A stretch of 64,000 nt of DNA. Source: Rathayibacter sp. SW19 (GTDB lineage: Bacteria > Actinomycetota > Actinomycetes > Actinomycetales > Microbacteriaceae). The position numbers and the translations under genes are program-made. Below, in pieces: positions 1 through 8,554 of this stretch. The notes beneath the pieces are model-generated. The model did no database searches. It was given only the letters and a program-made list of their open reading frames with translations, and had not been told where the DNA came from. The stretch spans positions 3,596,001 to 3,660,000 of the forward strand of contig NZ_CP133020.1 in NCBI RefSeq assembly GCF_030866825.1, written 5' to 3'. Numbering within the stretch: the stretch's first letter is position 1; every line of letters starts with the position of its first letter.

Positions 1-359
1 CGCTGATCAACAACCCGCGAATCCTCCTGATGGATGAGCCGTTCGGCGCTCTCGACGTGCAGACCAAGGCGATCATGCAGACCGAACTGCTGCAGCTCTG
101 GGAGGAGCTGCGCCCCTCCGTACTCTTCATCACTCACGATCTGGACGAAGCGGTGGCCCTGTCGGACCGCGTTGTGATCCTGACCAGCAGCCCCGGGTCG
201 GTCAAAGACGTCTTCGACATCGATCTGCCCCGCCCACGCGGCGACGTGCAGGAGATCCGGCACGAAGCACGATTCCTCGAACTACAGGGACAGATCTGGA
301 CTTCACTCAAAGACGAGGTCACGCGCGCATACGAAGAAACGGCAGGTAAAGCAGCATGA
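1..359 (+). CDS. ABC importer ATP-binding subunit, C-terminal part (SsuB/TauB/NrtD type), cut by the window edge
   Basis: This is the end of an ATPase that powers a substrate-binding-protein-dependent importer. The reading frame is already open at base 3. Walker B is visible (ILLMDEP), followed by the D-loop (GALD) and the H-loop histidine (FITHDLDEA). Walker A and the signature motif lie outside the window. The next gene, a permease, starts inside the last codons (4-bp ATGA overlap), and a lipoprotein binding protein follows, so this is the first visible gene of a three-gene import operon. Sequence style and partners fit the nitrate/sulfonate/taurine class; the real substrate cannot be read from the sequence. 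Confidence 0.93.
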   Translation, partial: LINNPRILLMDEPFGALDVQTKAIMQTELLQLWEELRPSVLFITHDLDEAVALSDRVVILTSSPGSVKDVFDIDLPRPRGDVQEIRHEARFLELQGQIWTSLKDEVTRAYEETAGKAA

Positions 360-1231
360 CATCGATAACGCTCTCCGGCGCCCCCTCGCGCGAGAAAGAG
401 AAAAGCGACGTGCAACTCACCGCACGCCGGGCGAGGACACGCCGCTCCGCCTGGGTCTGGTTCGGGCGCATCCTCGTCGCCGTCATCGTGATCGGCGGCT
501 GGCAGTGGTTCACGACCGTCGGATGGGTCGACAAGTTCTTCTTCGGGCAGCCGTCGGCGATCTGGGACAGCCTCGTGCACCTGTTCACCGTCGGCACCGC
601 CTTCGGAACGATCTGGGAGAACCTCGGCGTGACGGCCCAGGAAGCATTCCTCGGCTTCCTGCTGGGCACACTCGCTGGGGTGGTGATCGGCATCCTGTTC
701 GGCTCCAACAAGTACCTCGCGACCGTGTTCGGCCCTTACATCAAGGCACTGAACTCGGTCCCTCGCATCGTGCTCGGGTCGATCTTCATCGTCGCGTTCG
801 GCCTCGGAGTGTTTCCCAAAGTGCTGCTCGCAGCCGTACTCGTTTTCTTCGTCGTCTTCTTCAACGCGTTCCAGGGCGTGCGCGAAGCGGATCAGAACCT
901 CATCGCGAATGTGCGGGTGCTCGGGGCGTCGCCGCTTCAAGTCGCACGTCACGTGACGATTCCGTCGGCGATGACCTGGATCATCGCCAGTCTTCACACC
1001 GCGTTCGGCTTCGCGATCATCGGTGCGCTCGTCGGCGAGGTGCTCGGCGCCCAGCACGGCGTCGGTCTGATCATCAGTCAGGCGCAGGGGAATTTCGACC
1101 CGAACACCGTGTTCGCCGCGATGGTGATCATGGCGGTGATCACTCTCGGGGCAGAGTATCTCCTCACCCTGTTGGAGCGCAGCCTGCTGAAGTGGCGTCC
1201 GCCGAGCCGCTCCGAAACGCAGGCGATCTGA
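356..1231 (+). CDS. ABC importer permease (SsuC/TauC type)
   Basis: Membrane subunit of the importer, 291 residues, the usual length for this family. After a charged, Arg-rich cytoplasmic N-terminus come about six hydrophobic segments. The cytoplasmic EAA-type coupling loop is seen around the stretch EADQNLIANVRVLGASPLQ, which contacts the ATPase, followed by the typical HVTIPSAM segment. The start overlaps the stop of the ATPase gene by 4 bp, implying translational coupling. The binding-protein gene follows 80 bp downstream with its own ribosome-binding site. Assignment to the sulfonate/nitrate/taurine permease class is firm; the substrate is not determined. Confidence 0.93.
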   Translation: MTSITLSGAPSREKEKSDVQLTARRARTRRSAWVWFGRILVAVIVIGGWQWFTTVGWVDKFFFGQPSAIWDSLVHLFTVGTAFGTIWENLGVTAQEAFLGFLLGTLAGVVIGILFGSNKYLATVFGPYIKALNSVPRIVLGSIFIVAFGLGVFPKVLLAAVLVFFVVFFNAFQGVREADQNLIANVRVLGASPLQVARHVTIPSAMTWIIASLHTAFGFAIIGALVGEVLGAQHGVGLIISQAQGNFDPNTVFAAMVIMAVITLGAEYLLTLLERSLLKWRPPSRSETQAI

Positions 1232-1311
1232 TGATCGGCCGAAACCTCAACCCGAACTCGCACTCAACTACCGGCCGAATCCCTCGGCGCCAACGAAAGG
1301 AACAACATCAC

Positions 1312-2409
1312 ATGAACAAGCGCACCCTCTGCGCGGTCGCGGTCACCGGAGCGCTCGCGCTCAGCCTGGCCGCCTGCAGCAGCAATTCTGGCGGATCCGG
1401 CAGTGCTGCCGGCGCCAATCTCTCCGCTGCGACCCCCACCGTGACCATGATGGTCGGCGGCATCGACAAGCAGATCTATCTGCCCTACCAGCTTGCGCAG
1501 AGCCTCGGCTACTACAAGAAGTACGGCGTGAACGTCCAACTCTCCACGGAGCAAAGCGGTGGGGTCGGCGCTGAGGAGGCGATGGCATCCGGGCAGGTCG
1601 ACCTGGCCGGCGCATGGTATGTGCACACGGTCGACTTCCAGTCCAAGGGCAAGGATGTGATCAATCTCGTTCAGCTCTCGGGCGCGCCCGGTGAACGCGA
1701 GATGTGCGGCACCAAAAGTGGCGTGCACTCCTCAGCCGACTTCGCCGGCAAAACGCTCGGCGTCACCGATCTCGGTTCCGGAACCGACGAGCTCACCCAA
1801 TTTCTCGCATCCCAGCACGGCATTTCGAGGACCGGGTATCACACGCTCGCCGTCGGCGACGGCTCAACGGCGATTGCGGCAATCCAGCGCGGTTCGGCCG
1901 ACTGCGTCATGACAACCCAGCCGACGGTCGGCGCGCTCACAACGAAGAAACTCGCCTACACGGCAGTCGACCTCGCCACGACGGCGGGTGCGACCAAGGC
2001 ACTCGGCGGCGCCTGGCCGGCCGCCGGCCTGCTGGCCCGCGCGGACTGGGTGAAGTCCCACACGGATGCCGCCCAAAAGGTCGTCGACGCGTTGGTCGCC
2101 ACGATGCACTGGATCAGCACGCACTCTGCGGCGGACATCGCAAACAAGCTCCCTGCGGCTTTCGTGCAGAACAGCACCATCACCAAGGCGCAGTACATCG
2201 CGGGTCTGACCACCGACAAGTCCCAGTTCCTGCCGGACGGCATCATGCCCGCCGGCGGGCCGAAGGTGATCTTCGCCATGGAGAAGGGGAACGGCGTCGA
2301 CACCTCCAAGGTCAGCATCGCCGGCACGTTCACCAACAAGTACGCAATCGCGGCCAACAAACTGGAGGGATTCACGACGACGACCAAGCCTGCCGGCGCT
2401 GCCGGTTGA
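1312..2409 (+). CDS. ABC importer substrate-binding lipoprotein (SsuA/NMT1-like)
   Basis: Extracytoplasmic binding protein of the preceding importer, 365 residues. It begins with a lipoprotein signal peptide; the lipobox is LAAC with the modified cysteine at residue 22, followed by a Ser/Gly-rich tether. The mature part has the layout of NMT1/SsuA-type proteins (YLPYQLAQSLGYYKKYG near the N-terminus, then a segment with SADFAGKTLGVTDLGSGTD). The ATG at 1312 was chosen because a GAAAGGA ribosome-binding site lies 11 bases upstream and the signal peptide starts there; the frame is open further upstream but that part is the permease gene read in another frame. A strong terminator follows. Confidence 0.93.
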   Translation: MNKRTLCAVAVTGALALSLAACSSNSGGSGSAAGANLSAATPTVTMMVGGIDKQIYLPYQLAQSLGYYKKYGVNVQLSTEQSGGVGAEEAMASGQVDLAGAWYVHTVDFQSKGKDVINLVQLSGAPGEREMCGTKSGVHSSADFAGKTLGVTDLGSGTDELTQFLASQHGISRTGYHTLAVGDGSTAIAAIQRGSADCVMTTQPTVGALTTKKLAYTAVDLATTAGATKALGGAWPAAGLLARADWVKSHTDAAQKVVDALVATMHWISTHSAADIANKLPAAFVQNSTITKAQYIAGLTTDKSQFLPDGIMPAGGPKVIFAMEKGNGVDTSKVSIAGTFTNKYAIAANKLEGFTTTTKPAGAAG

Positions 2410-2443
2410 GCTAGGCGCGCGTCGCGAATCACCTTTGACTCCG

Positions 2444-2478
2444 AGCATTGACCCTCACGCAACGTGAGGGTCAATGCT
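2444..2478 (+). terminator. Terminator hairpin after the importer operon
   Basis: Perfect 16-bp inverted repeat (AGCATTGACCCTCACG and its complement) with a 3-base loop, 34 bp after the stop codon of the binding-protein gene. The right arm is followed by TGTTAT, a weak T-rich run. Read directly from the sequence. Confidence 0.85.
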
Positions 2479-2695
2479 TGTTATATGAGTGATTACTACA
2501 ACGTATTCGCGATGAGTCCCGTGCCGGCACCCGGTCCGGATGCGGATGCCCCCGGGGCGGGCGCCGGCGGTGGCGCTGCCCGCACGGGGGCCTGCAATCA
2601 GCATCAGCTTCGCCTGCGTGCTGAGTCAGCTCGATCCGATCGCCGAGGCCTGCCGCGCGCTGCGTCCGGACGCGGTGGCCGGGCCGCGAGACACC

Positions 2696-2740
2696 CCGAG
2701 ACGCGCCGACACCTGTCGGGCAGGTGTCGGCGCGTCTCGG
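2696..2740. repeat. Perfect 20-bp inverted repeat inside a broken MerR gene
   Basis: Two 20-bp arms (CCGAGACGCGCCGACACCTG at 2696-2715 and its exact complement at 2721-2740) surround a 5-base loop TCGGG. The right arm codes for the first helix of the MerR-type DNA-binding domain in the downstream pseudogene, so the left arm looks like an inverted copy of coding sequence rather than an evolved terminator. There is no T tract. Confidence 0.85.
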
Positions 2741-3343
2741 CGTGACCGTGCGTGCCCTGCATCACTGGGACGAGATCGGCCTGACGCGGCCGGCACGTTG
2801 CGCGAACAACGAGACCAGGTCGCCGAACGGATCGCGCACCTCAAGCAGCTGAGCACCGGATTGGACCGGATGATCGAGGCACACGAGCGCGGCCTGCTGC
2901 TTGCAGCTGACCAGCAGGCCGCGATCTTCGGTCCGGGCTGGAACCCGGACTGGCCCTCCCAGGCGCACGCACGCTGGGGGAACAGTCCGCAATGGGCGCG
3001 GTACGCCGAGCGTGCGGCTACTCGTAGTCCGGAAGAATGGCAGGCCATCGCCGACACCACGGCCGAACTCGATCGTGACCTCGGGAGCGCGATGGGTGCC
3101 GGTGTGACGCCTGGCAGCGTGGAGGCGAACCGTCTCGTTGAGCGGCATCGCGAGGCCTTCACCGCCTACTTTCCGGTCACCCGGCAAATGCACCTGCGCC
3201 TCGGCCGCATGTATGAAGCCGATCCGGCGTTCGCAGGCCACTACAACGGCATCCGTCCCGGCTTGGCGGCCTGGTTGCGTCGAATCATCGACGCAAGCGC
3301 CCGCGCCCACGACATCGACCCGGACACAGCGACCTGGCAATAA
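2721..3343 (+). pseudogene. MerR-family regulator with TipAS-type effector domain, decayed
   Basis: Remains of a TipA-like transcription regulator, which normally has a winged-helix MerR domain, a coiled coil and a TipAS ligand-binding domain. In one frame from 2721 the HTH signature is clear (ARLGVTVRALHHWDEIGL). The rest of the MerR domain is missing: the sequence jumps, with a frame change near 2790, to the coiled coil (LREQRDQVAERIAHLKQ) and the TipAS part, which keeps its Trp-rich core (FGPGWNPDWPSQAHARWG) and ends normally at 3343. About 40-60 codons of the usual 70-residue MerR domain appear deleted, and the 5' end is rearranged into a perfect inverted repeat. No functional start is visible. 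Family call is confident; the pseudogene call rests on the frame change and missing wing. Confidence 0.7.
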
Positions 3344-3817
3344 GCCGCGTCATCCAAGCGAGCAGTGACGATCAGATAGCAATGCGGGTGGGCGCGGTTC
3401 CAACCTTGCTTGAGTACGGCCGGTCATAACGCGCTGCTTGCGTGACCAGCATCAAAAACGCGACTTGGTCCCAGCCGCTACGTGATCGTCCTCGCACCCA
3501 TCAATTCGATGAATTAGCCATCCGTTCGCTTCTCGTAGCGAGATCGATTTTGCTATCTCAGCAGGGGTGCCGCCCAACGACTTGTAGGGGCCGCGGCAGC
3601 GAGGAGATAAGTTGGGCGGGTCGTAGCCACGTAGCACTGACGAAGACGCGAGAGATTCTTGTCGTAGCTTGTGCTTCCCAATGCGAGGCCGTTGCGGTAG
3701 GGAACATTCGCGTACAAGGACCTCAGGAGCCCAGACGCCAACATCTCCGAGCCACTTGCCATGGTGCTGGAGACAGCCACCAATCTGCGCGCGCAAATTG
3801 CATATTTGAGCAAGGTA
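3344..3817. other. Gene-poor stretch after the MerR remnant
   Basis: About 470 bases with no reading frame that looks coding on either strand. GC is visibly lower than in neighbouring genes and short frames show no family features. Likely decayed DNA. Confidence 0.5.
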
Positions 3818-3930
3818 TGTGTGACCGGATGTGGACGCGGCGGTCTCGACCGGGGCCTCTCCCCCGTCGGCCAATCAGCCCATCCAATGGAGGACACCGC
3901 ACTCACCCAATCGGGGAACCGCAGCCACTC
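3818..3930 (-). pseudogene. Fragment of a paralogue of the adjacent secreted protein gene
   Basis: On the minus strand this stretch encodes APVETAASTSGHT, close to APVETGVSTSAHT in the secreted protein at 3986-4465 (just after its signal peptide). The neighbouring bases (GTCGGCCAAT, GGAGGACACCGC, CACCCAATCGG) resemble the segment at about 4573-4626 upstream of that gene. The pattern suggests a partial, internally deleted second copy of the gene and its upstream region. Confidence 0.5.
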
Positions 3931-3985
3931 ACGTCGGCGAGGGCGTCACGCCGGCCCTGGAAAGTCATCCAGTTGCGGCGCAGGA

Positions 3986-4465
3986 TCACTGGTCGCGCAT
4001 CGAATCAGCGACCCAGTAGGACTCGCCGGAGTCACTGGTGCAGTGCAGCTTGAAGAGGACGGTTTGGGGGGTGAAAGGGTTCCAGTTGGTCGCAGAGGCC
4101 GCATATTCTCCGGCGCCTTGGGCGAAGTGATTGCCGGGCGCATACATCCTCGGGATGAGCACCCCCATGCCGAAGCCTGACTCGATGACCTCCACTCCGT
4201 TAGGAACGGCACGCCCGGCGGAATACGGCTTGTTGACCAGATAAGGCGCCCCCACGGGACAGATCATTCGCGGAATCGGTTTGTCGCGGCCCGGCGCGAG
4301 CGTGACCCCCCAGGCGTCGACCACGACGTGCTCTGTCGTGTGAGCGGATGTGGACACCCCGGTCTCGACCGGAGCGGCGTTCGCAGCCGCGGCGGTGCCG
4401 ATGGTGGCGAGCACACTGGCCGCGACCACGCCGATCGCGGTGAGGATGCGGGTGTGTTTGCGCAT
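3986..4465 (-). CDS. Secreted protein of unknown function
   Basis: 159 residues from the chosen start (MRKHTRIL). The N-terminus is a Sec signal peptide: positively charged start, hydrophobic core of about 18 residues (LTAIGVVAASVLATIGTA), then AANA as the likely cleavage site. The mature protein of about 125 residues contains two cysteines (in MICPVG and KLHCTSD) that could form one disulfide bond and is rich in aromatic residues and Gly near the end (SGESYWVAD). An in-frame extension exists upstream, but the signal peptide and an AGAGG ribosome-binding site favour the start at 4465. I do not recognise the family. It sits among remnants of a recombinase and IS elements, and a partial copy lies just downstream. 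Confidence 0.7.
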   Translation of the reverse strand: MRKHTRILTAIGVVAASVLATIGTAAAANAAPVETGVSTSAHTTEHVVVDAWGVTLAPGRDKPIPRMICPVGAPYLVNKPYSAGRAVPNGVEVIESGFGMGVLIPRMYAPGNHFAQGAGEYAASATNWNPFTPQTVLFKLHCTSDSGESYWVADSMRDQ

Positions 4466-4710
4466 GATGATGCCTCTGCTTTCTGTGATGCTTTCGATGA
4501 TGTCGTGAACCAGGAACCCTGGCACCGGCCCGCGGTTCGGGCCTCACCCCAAGACTGCGGCCACCAGGACCGCTCCCCGGTCGGCCGATTGGCCGATCCA
4601 AGGGAGGAACCGTGTTCACCCGATCGGAGGGAGACACCTCATCAGACGCGTCCCTCGCGCGCCGCCACCAACCGGCTGGACATCCTGCCCACCACCTACC
4701 GCGAGGCCGG

Positions 4711-4890
4711 AGCTGGTTCGATCAGATCCTCGGAATCCTGATCGACCTCGACAACCTCTACGCCAAATGCGATCCCTCTGCACGCCAGGCGATCCACCGC
4801 GTGCGGTTCACGCGGATTATCGTCGTGGAGGACGACACCATCATCACGATCGCCGAAGAGCCCGTGGCCACGGTCCGCGTGCACCCCCAA
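4711..4890 (+). pseudogene. Serine recombinase (large resolvase/integrase) C-terminal fragment
   Basis: One frame reads LIDLDNLYAKCDPSARQ, then VRFTRIIVVEDDTIITIAEEP. This matches the end of large serine recombinases, where a short helical segment is followed by a beta stretch of the type 'F.K.YV.ED.EI...L.EPFA'. The catalytic domain and most of the recombinase domain are absent and the frame continues into unrelated sequence. It is a relic of an integrative element, consistent with the IS fragment and tRNA gene to the right. Confidence 0.5.
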
Positions 4891-5211
4891 CGGCTACACG
4901 GCAACCCAACCAGGCGCCGAAACGAAACTACCCCGCCATCAGACGTGGCAAGTCTCAACTTACGTGGAGATACTGGGACATTATTCGAAACAACCTTGGT
5001 CAGAAAACCCCGTGAATACGCTGATCTCCGAGGCAACACAGGGTCGGACACTTACGGGGAATAGAAACGGTCGCGGCGATTAACCTCAATCCACCGACCG
5101 TGAGGATCCCTGGTGGGACTAGCCGGCATGCTCGAGCAGCGGCCGTCCACGCGTTGTGCCAGGACCCGTCTTGGTGAGCCGCTTCCACCTGCCCGGAGAG
5201 ATCAGGACGCT

Positions 5212-6597
5212 TCACTCCGAGAAGGGGTCGGGGGCGAGAGGCCCCTGCACCTGCGCGGCGGGCGGGATGACGACGGCCGGGTAGGCGTGGCCTGCGATCT
5301 TCGCGAGGGCCGAGGCGAGCACTTCGTTGGTGAGCACGCGCGGCGGGGTGGCCGTTGCGCCATCTCCGGTGGCTTCGACGACGACGGTAGTCTGGATGCT
5401 CGGATTGTATCGCAGCTCCGTGTTGTAGCCGGTGATAGTGCCTCCGTGGCCGATCCATCCGTTGCTGCACTCGAGCCCGTCACCGTAGAAGAACCCGGCA
5501 CCAAAACCATGCGTCGATCCGAAGGACGAGAGTCGTTGCACCTGCGCGGGTGTCGGCAGCATGCCCTGCCCGGTCGCAAGCGCCCGCCCCCAGGTCAGCA
5601 GGTCGCCGACCCTGCTGATCATCGAACCGGCCGCCCCCGCGCACGACGGCGTGAAGTCGGTGGCGTCGGTCCACGCGTTCGTCGGGGTCGCCCCGATGAT
5701 TGCGATCGTGTCATGGGTGTATCCGTTCGCGTGCGGGCTGGGCATGATGTTGCCGGTCGGCAGCTGCGTGGAGGTCAGGTGCAACGGCTTCAGGATCTGT
5801 TCTGTGACCACATCCTCCCAGGGCTTCCCTGTCACGTATTCGATGACCTGGCCGAGGAGAATGTAGTTCGTGTTCGAATACTCCCAGTTCGTTCCGGGTG
5901 GAAACGACGTCGGCATGCTGTACGCCACGTCTAGCAGCTCCCGCGGCGTCCACTGCCGCTCCGGCTGCGAGAGCGCATCGCTGTACCACTGCGGGTCGCC
6001 GGCGTAATTGCCCAGGCCGCTGGTCATCGTGATCAGCTCACGCAGCGTGATGTGGGTGCCGTTGGGCACCCCGGCCACGTAGTCATCGATCGGATCGTCC
6101 AACGACAACTTGCCCTGGTCCGCCAGCTGCAGCACCGCCGTGGCCACAAAGGTTTTGGTGACCGACCCGACCCGTTGGTACATGTCCGTCGTCGAGGCCG
6201 TCTTGGTGGCGATATCCGCCAGACCGTACGCCTTCTCCCACGTGCCCTTGGGACTACGCACCCCGACAATCACCGACGGCGCCGACTCCCTCACCTTGGC
6301 GAACTCGGCCGTGATAACCGCGTCATACTTGCCAGCCAGAGCTGCCGGCATCGGCTTGGTCGACTGCGTGTCCTTCTGCGTCGCCACCTGCTTCGGGTTG
6401 GGCACGCACGCGGCGGCCGACCCCGCCACCGGCTTCACCGTCGGGACCTGTGTCGGCGTCGCCGATGAGGCGCCGGCTGTGCATCCGCTGACCGCCAGCA
6501 TGACCGCGGCCCCCAGTCCCAATACCACCCACCCGCGTCCGCGCCGGTGAGCGGTGGCCGCCACGGCCGATCGCGTCTTCGTGCGGATGCTGTGCAT
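5212..6597 (-). CDS. Serine hydrolase of the class C beta-lactamase / D-Ala-D-Ala carboxypeptidase family, lipoprotein
   Basis: 461 residues. The N-terminus is a lipoprotein signal (hydrophobic segment, then LAVSGC with Cys39), placing the enzyme on the outer face of the membrane. All three active-site motifs of the family are present in order: SxxK as SVTK (Ser145, Lys148), YxN as YSN (Tyr240) and HGG at His384. Spacing is normal for penicillin-binding-protein-like esterases and carboxypeptidases. Family members act on peptidoglycan stem peptides, beta-lactams or small esters; which one cannot be told here. It stands alone: no neighbour is on the same strand within 2 kb upstream. The intergenic part after the gene (4891-5211) shows nothing else. 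Confidence 0.9.
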   Translation of the reverse strand: MHSIRTKTRSAVAATAHRRGRGWVVLGLGAAVMLAVSGCTAGASSATPTQVPTVKPVAGSAAACVPNPKQVATQKDTQSTKPMPAALAGKYDAVITAEFAKVRESAPSVIVGVRSPKGTWEKAYGLADIATKTASTTDMYQRVGSVTKTFVATAVLQLADQGKLSLDDPIDDYVAGVPNGTHITLRELITMTSGLGNYAGDPQWYSDALSQPERQWTPRELLDVAYSMPTSFPPGTNWEYSNTNYILLGQVIEYVTGKPWEDVVTEQILKPLHLTSTQLPTGNIMPSPHANGYTHDTIAIIGATPTNAWTDATDFTPSCAGAAGSMISRVGDLLTWGRALATGQGMLPTPAQVQRLSSFGSTHGFGAGFFYGDGLECSNGWIGHGGTITGYNTELRYNPSIQTTVVVEATGDGATATPPRVLTNEVLASALAKIAGHAYPAVVIPPAAQVQGPLAPDPFSE

Positions 6598-6878
6598 CTA
6601 TCTCTCCTCAGGGCCTGCGTTCACGGTCCCGCGCACGGCCGTCCACGCCGGACCGTACACACAGACCAGCATGCGCAGCGACGCATCCCGCTGATACCCA
6701 AGCTACTCCGACTCCGCCCCCGACTTTTCACGCCGCCACAGCCGCCCGAGCGATAGCAGCACTCGTGAGAGCCGAGGGCGAACGGAACGTGACCCACGCG
6801 CCGATGCCGCGAGGGAACCCATGAGGGACACGACGGTAGCCACTGCTCATGCGGTGGGTGGCGTATTTCGTTCACGCA

Positions 6879-7016
6879 CTTAACCGTCACAGCATGGTCG
6901 GATCGATGGGCCGTGTCGGTGCGGCCGGTGACAACGCCGCCAAGGACAGCTTCTTCAGCCTGCTGCAGAAGAACGTTCTCGACCGGCGCACCCGCGCCAC
7001 CCGCGAGGAACCCGAC
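6879..7016 (+). pseudogene. IS3-family transposase (OrfB) fragment
   Basis: The frame encodes HSMVGSMGRVGAAGDNAA, then DSFFSLLQKNVLDRR and TREE, the well-known stretch of IS3-type OrfB between the second catalytic aspartate and the catalytic glutamate region. Only about 45 codons remain; no terminal inverted repeats or other transposase parts are visible. The Glu of the DDE triad, normally ME-S-F-F, reads KDSFF here, so even this fragment is mutated. The rest of 6598-7257 holds no gene I can support. Confidence 0.75.
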
Positions 7017-7257
7017 GCTTCAAAGGCCAGTCAAGAGGCGGAAGCACCAGAATATCGACCTTCAACTCATCAATCGGTACAAGAGCTCGCTGAATGACTT
7101 GCGGGCAATAGAAATCTGACGTCATCAAGAGCCCTGGTCAGAGGCCCGTCGCCGATGCGACATCAATTGCGAGGCGTTCAACCAAACTCTACCGACACTC
7201 TAAAATCACCTGGTCAGAGCTATGTTTTTTGACTCGGCAACGCGTGACAGCGACCGG

Positions 7258-7333
7258 TGGTGGAGCTACGGGGATTCGAACCCCGGACCTTCTCATTGCG
7301 AACGAGACGCGCTACCAACTGCGCCATAGCCCC
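7258..7333 (-). tRNA. tRNA-Ala, anticodon CGC, CCA encoded
   Basis: On the minus strand the sequence folds into a complete cloverleaf: acceptor GGGGCTA/TAGCTCC, D-arm GCGC/GCGC, anticodon stem TCTCG/TGAGA with loop TTCGCAA (anticodon CGC, reading GCG), T-arm CGGGG-TTCGAAT-CCCCG, discriminator A. The three bases after the discriminator are CCA. The strip beyond its 3' end (toward 3.3 kb) contains recombinase and IS relics, as expected beside a tRNA integration site. Confidence 0.96.
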
Positions 7334-7364
7334 TTGAACTGCGTAAGAAACAATATCATGACGC

Positions 7365-7449
7365 GGCGCTTCGGCTGCGCTCAGCGAACGAGAGGCGCTT
7401 CGGCTGCGCTCAGCGAACGAGAGGCGCTTCGGCTACGCTCAGCGAACGA
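7365..7449. repeat. Three tandem 29-bp repeats
   Basis: Three head-to-tail copies of a 29-bp unit beginning GGCGCTTCGGCTGCGCTCAG at 7365, 7394 and 7423; the third differs by one base in the core and at its end. They lie between the tRNA gene and the stop codon of dhaK. The unit resembles the GCGCAGCGA core of the larger REP-like repeats at 45.2-45.4 kb. Confidence 0.9.
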
Positions 7450-8469
7450 CTACACACCCCAGCGCAGCGCCGGAGTGCTCACCGGCGCATCCCAGAGCCG
7501 CAGCAACTCGTCGTCCGCGCGCAGTAGCGTGACTGAGCAGCCGGCCATATCGAGCGACGTAATGTAGTTGCCGACCAGATTGCGGGCAACCGTGATGCCC
7601 GCATCGGCCAGCAGTCGCGCCACCTCGCCATACACGATGTACAACTCGATCAGCGGAGTTGCCCCCATGCCATTGACCATCACGATCGTGGGCGCACCGG
7701 TGAAGTCGAAATCCGCCAGAATCGGCTCGACCAGTTGCGCGGCGACGTGCGCGGCATCCGTCATCGGCACGCGGTGACGACCGGGCTCGCCGTGAATGCC
7801 AACACCGAGTTCCAACTCGTCGTCATCGAGGTCGAAGCTCGGTCGGCCCGCCGCCGGCACCGTTCCTGCAGTGAGCGCAACCCCCATCGACCGAGCGGAT
7901 GCCGCCACCCGCTCCGCGAGCGCCGCCACGCTGGCAAGATCCTGGCCCTCCTCCGCGGCAGCGCCGACGATCTTCTCCAGCAGCACAGTTGCACCGGTTC
8001 CGCGCCGGCCCGCCGTGAACGTCGAATCTTCGACCGCGACATCGTCGGCAATCACAACGGTGCGCACCTGCACCGCGGTCAACCCGGCGGCCAACCCCGC
8101 CGTCAACTCCGCTGCCATCTCGAAGTTCATCACGTCGCCGGTGTAGTTCTTCACGATGTACAGTGCGCCTGCACCGGCATTCGCCTCGCATAAGGCACTG
8201 GTTGCCGCCACGATCTGGTCGGGCGTCGGCGAGGTGAAGATCTCGCCAGCGCACGCGGCATCGAGCATGCCAAGGCCGACGAAACCCGTGTGCAGCGGTT
8301 CATGCCCACTCCCACCGCCGGAAATCAACGCCACCTTGCCCGGCCGGATCGGCTCCTTCCGAAAGACCACCCGATTGACCCGGTCGACCCGCAGTTCCGG
8401 GTGCGCGGCGGCGAGCCCCACCAGCGAGTCAGCGAGGACCGACTCAACGCGGTTGATGAACTTCTTCAT
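7450..8469 (-). CDS. dhaK: Dihydroxyacetone kinase, DhaK (substrate-binding) subunit
   Basis: 339 residues, normal for DhaK. It binds dihydroxyacetone covalently through a histidine for phosphorylation by its DhaL partner. Family motifs are clear: the start MKKFINRVESVL, the GGGSGHEP loop (residues 51-58), NYTGDVMNF, and the hemiaminal-forming histidine in GIHGEPG (His226). The frame is open upstream, but MKKFINR is the canonical start. DhaL and DhaM, usually next to DhaK, are absent on both sides: downstream are tandem repeats and a tRNA, upstream a membrane protein. The partner must be elsewhere or this copy works with another kinase. Confidence 0.93.
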   Translation of the reverse strand: MKKFINRVESVLADSLVGLAAAHPELRVDRVNRVVFRKEPIRPGKVALISGGGSGHEPLHTGFVGLGMLDAACAGEIFTSPTPDQIVAATSALCEANAGAGALYIVKNYTGDVMNFEMAAELTAGLAAGLTAVQVRTVVIADDVAVEDSTFTAGRRGTGATVLLEKIVGAAAEEGQDLASVAALAERVAASARSMGVALTAGTVPAAGRPSFDLDDDELELGVGIHGEPGRHRVPMTDAAHVAAQLVEPILADFDFTGAPTIVMVNGMGATPLIELYIVYGEVARLLADAGITVARNLVGNYITSLDMAGCSVTLLRADDELLRLWDAPVSTPALRWGV

Positions 8470-8554
8470 GGCCAAAATCCTTGCATGCGTCGCTGGGGCG
8501 GCGCACCGTATTTCGCGGCTTCGCTGTGGTTTGCTTCTTTGCGGCCGCCGGTCT

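Noticed and set aside
505..1311. Long upstream extension of the binding-protein frame
   Set aside because: It overlaps the permease gene in another frame and has no ribosome-binding site; the signal peptide starts at 1312.
3442..4053. 203-codon plus-strand frame
   Set aside because: Composition is random-looking and it overlaps a secreted-protein gene with a clear signal peptide.
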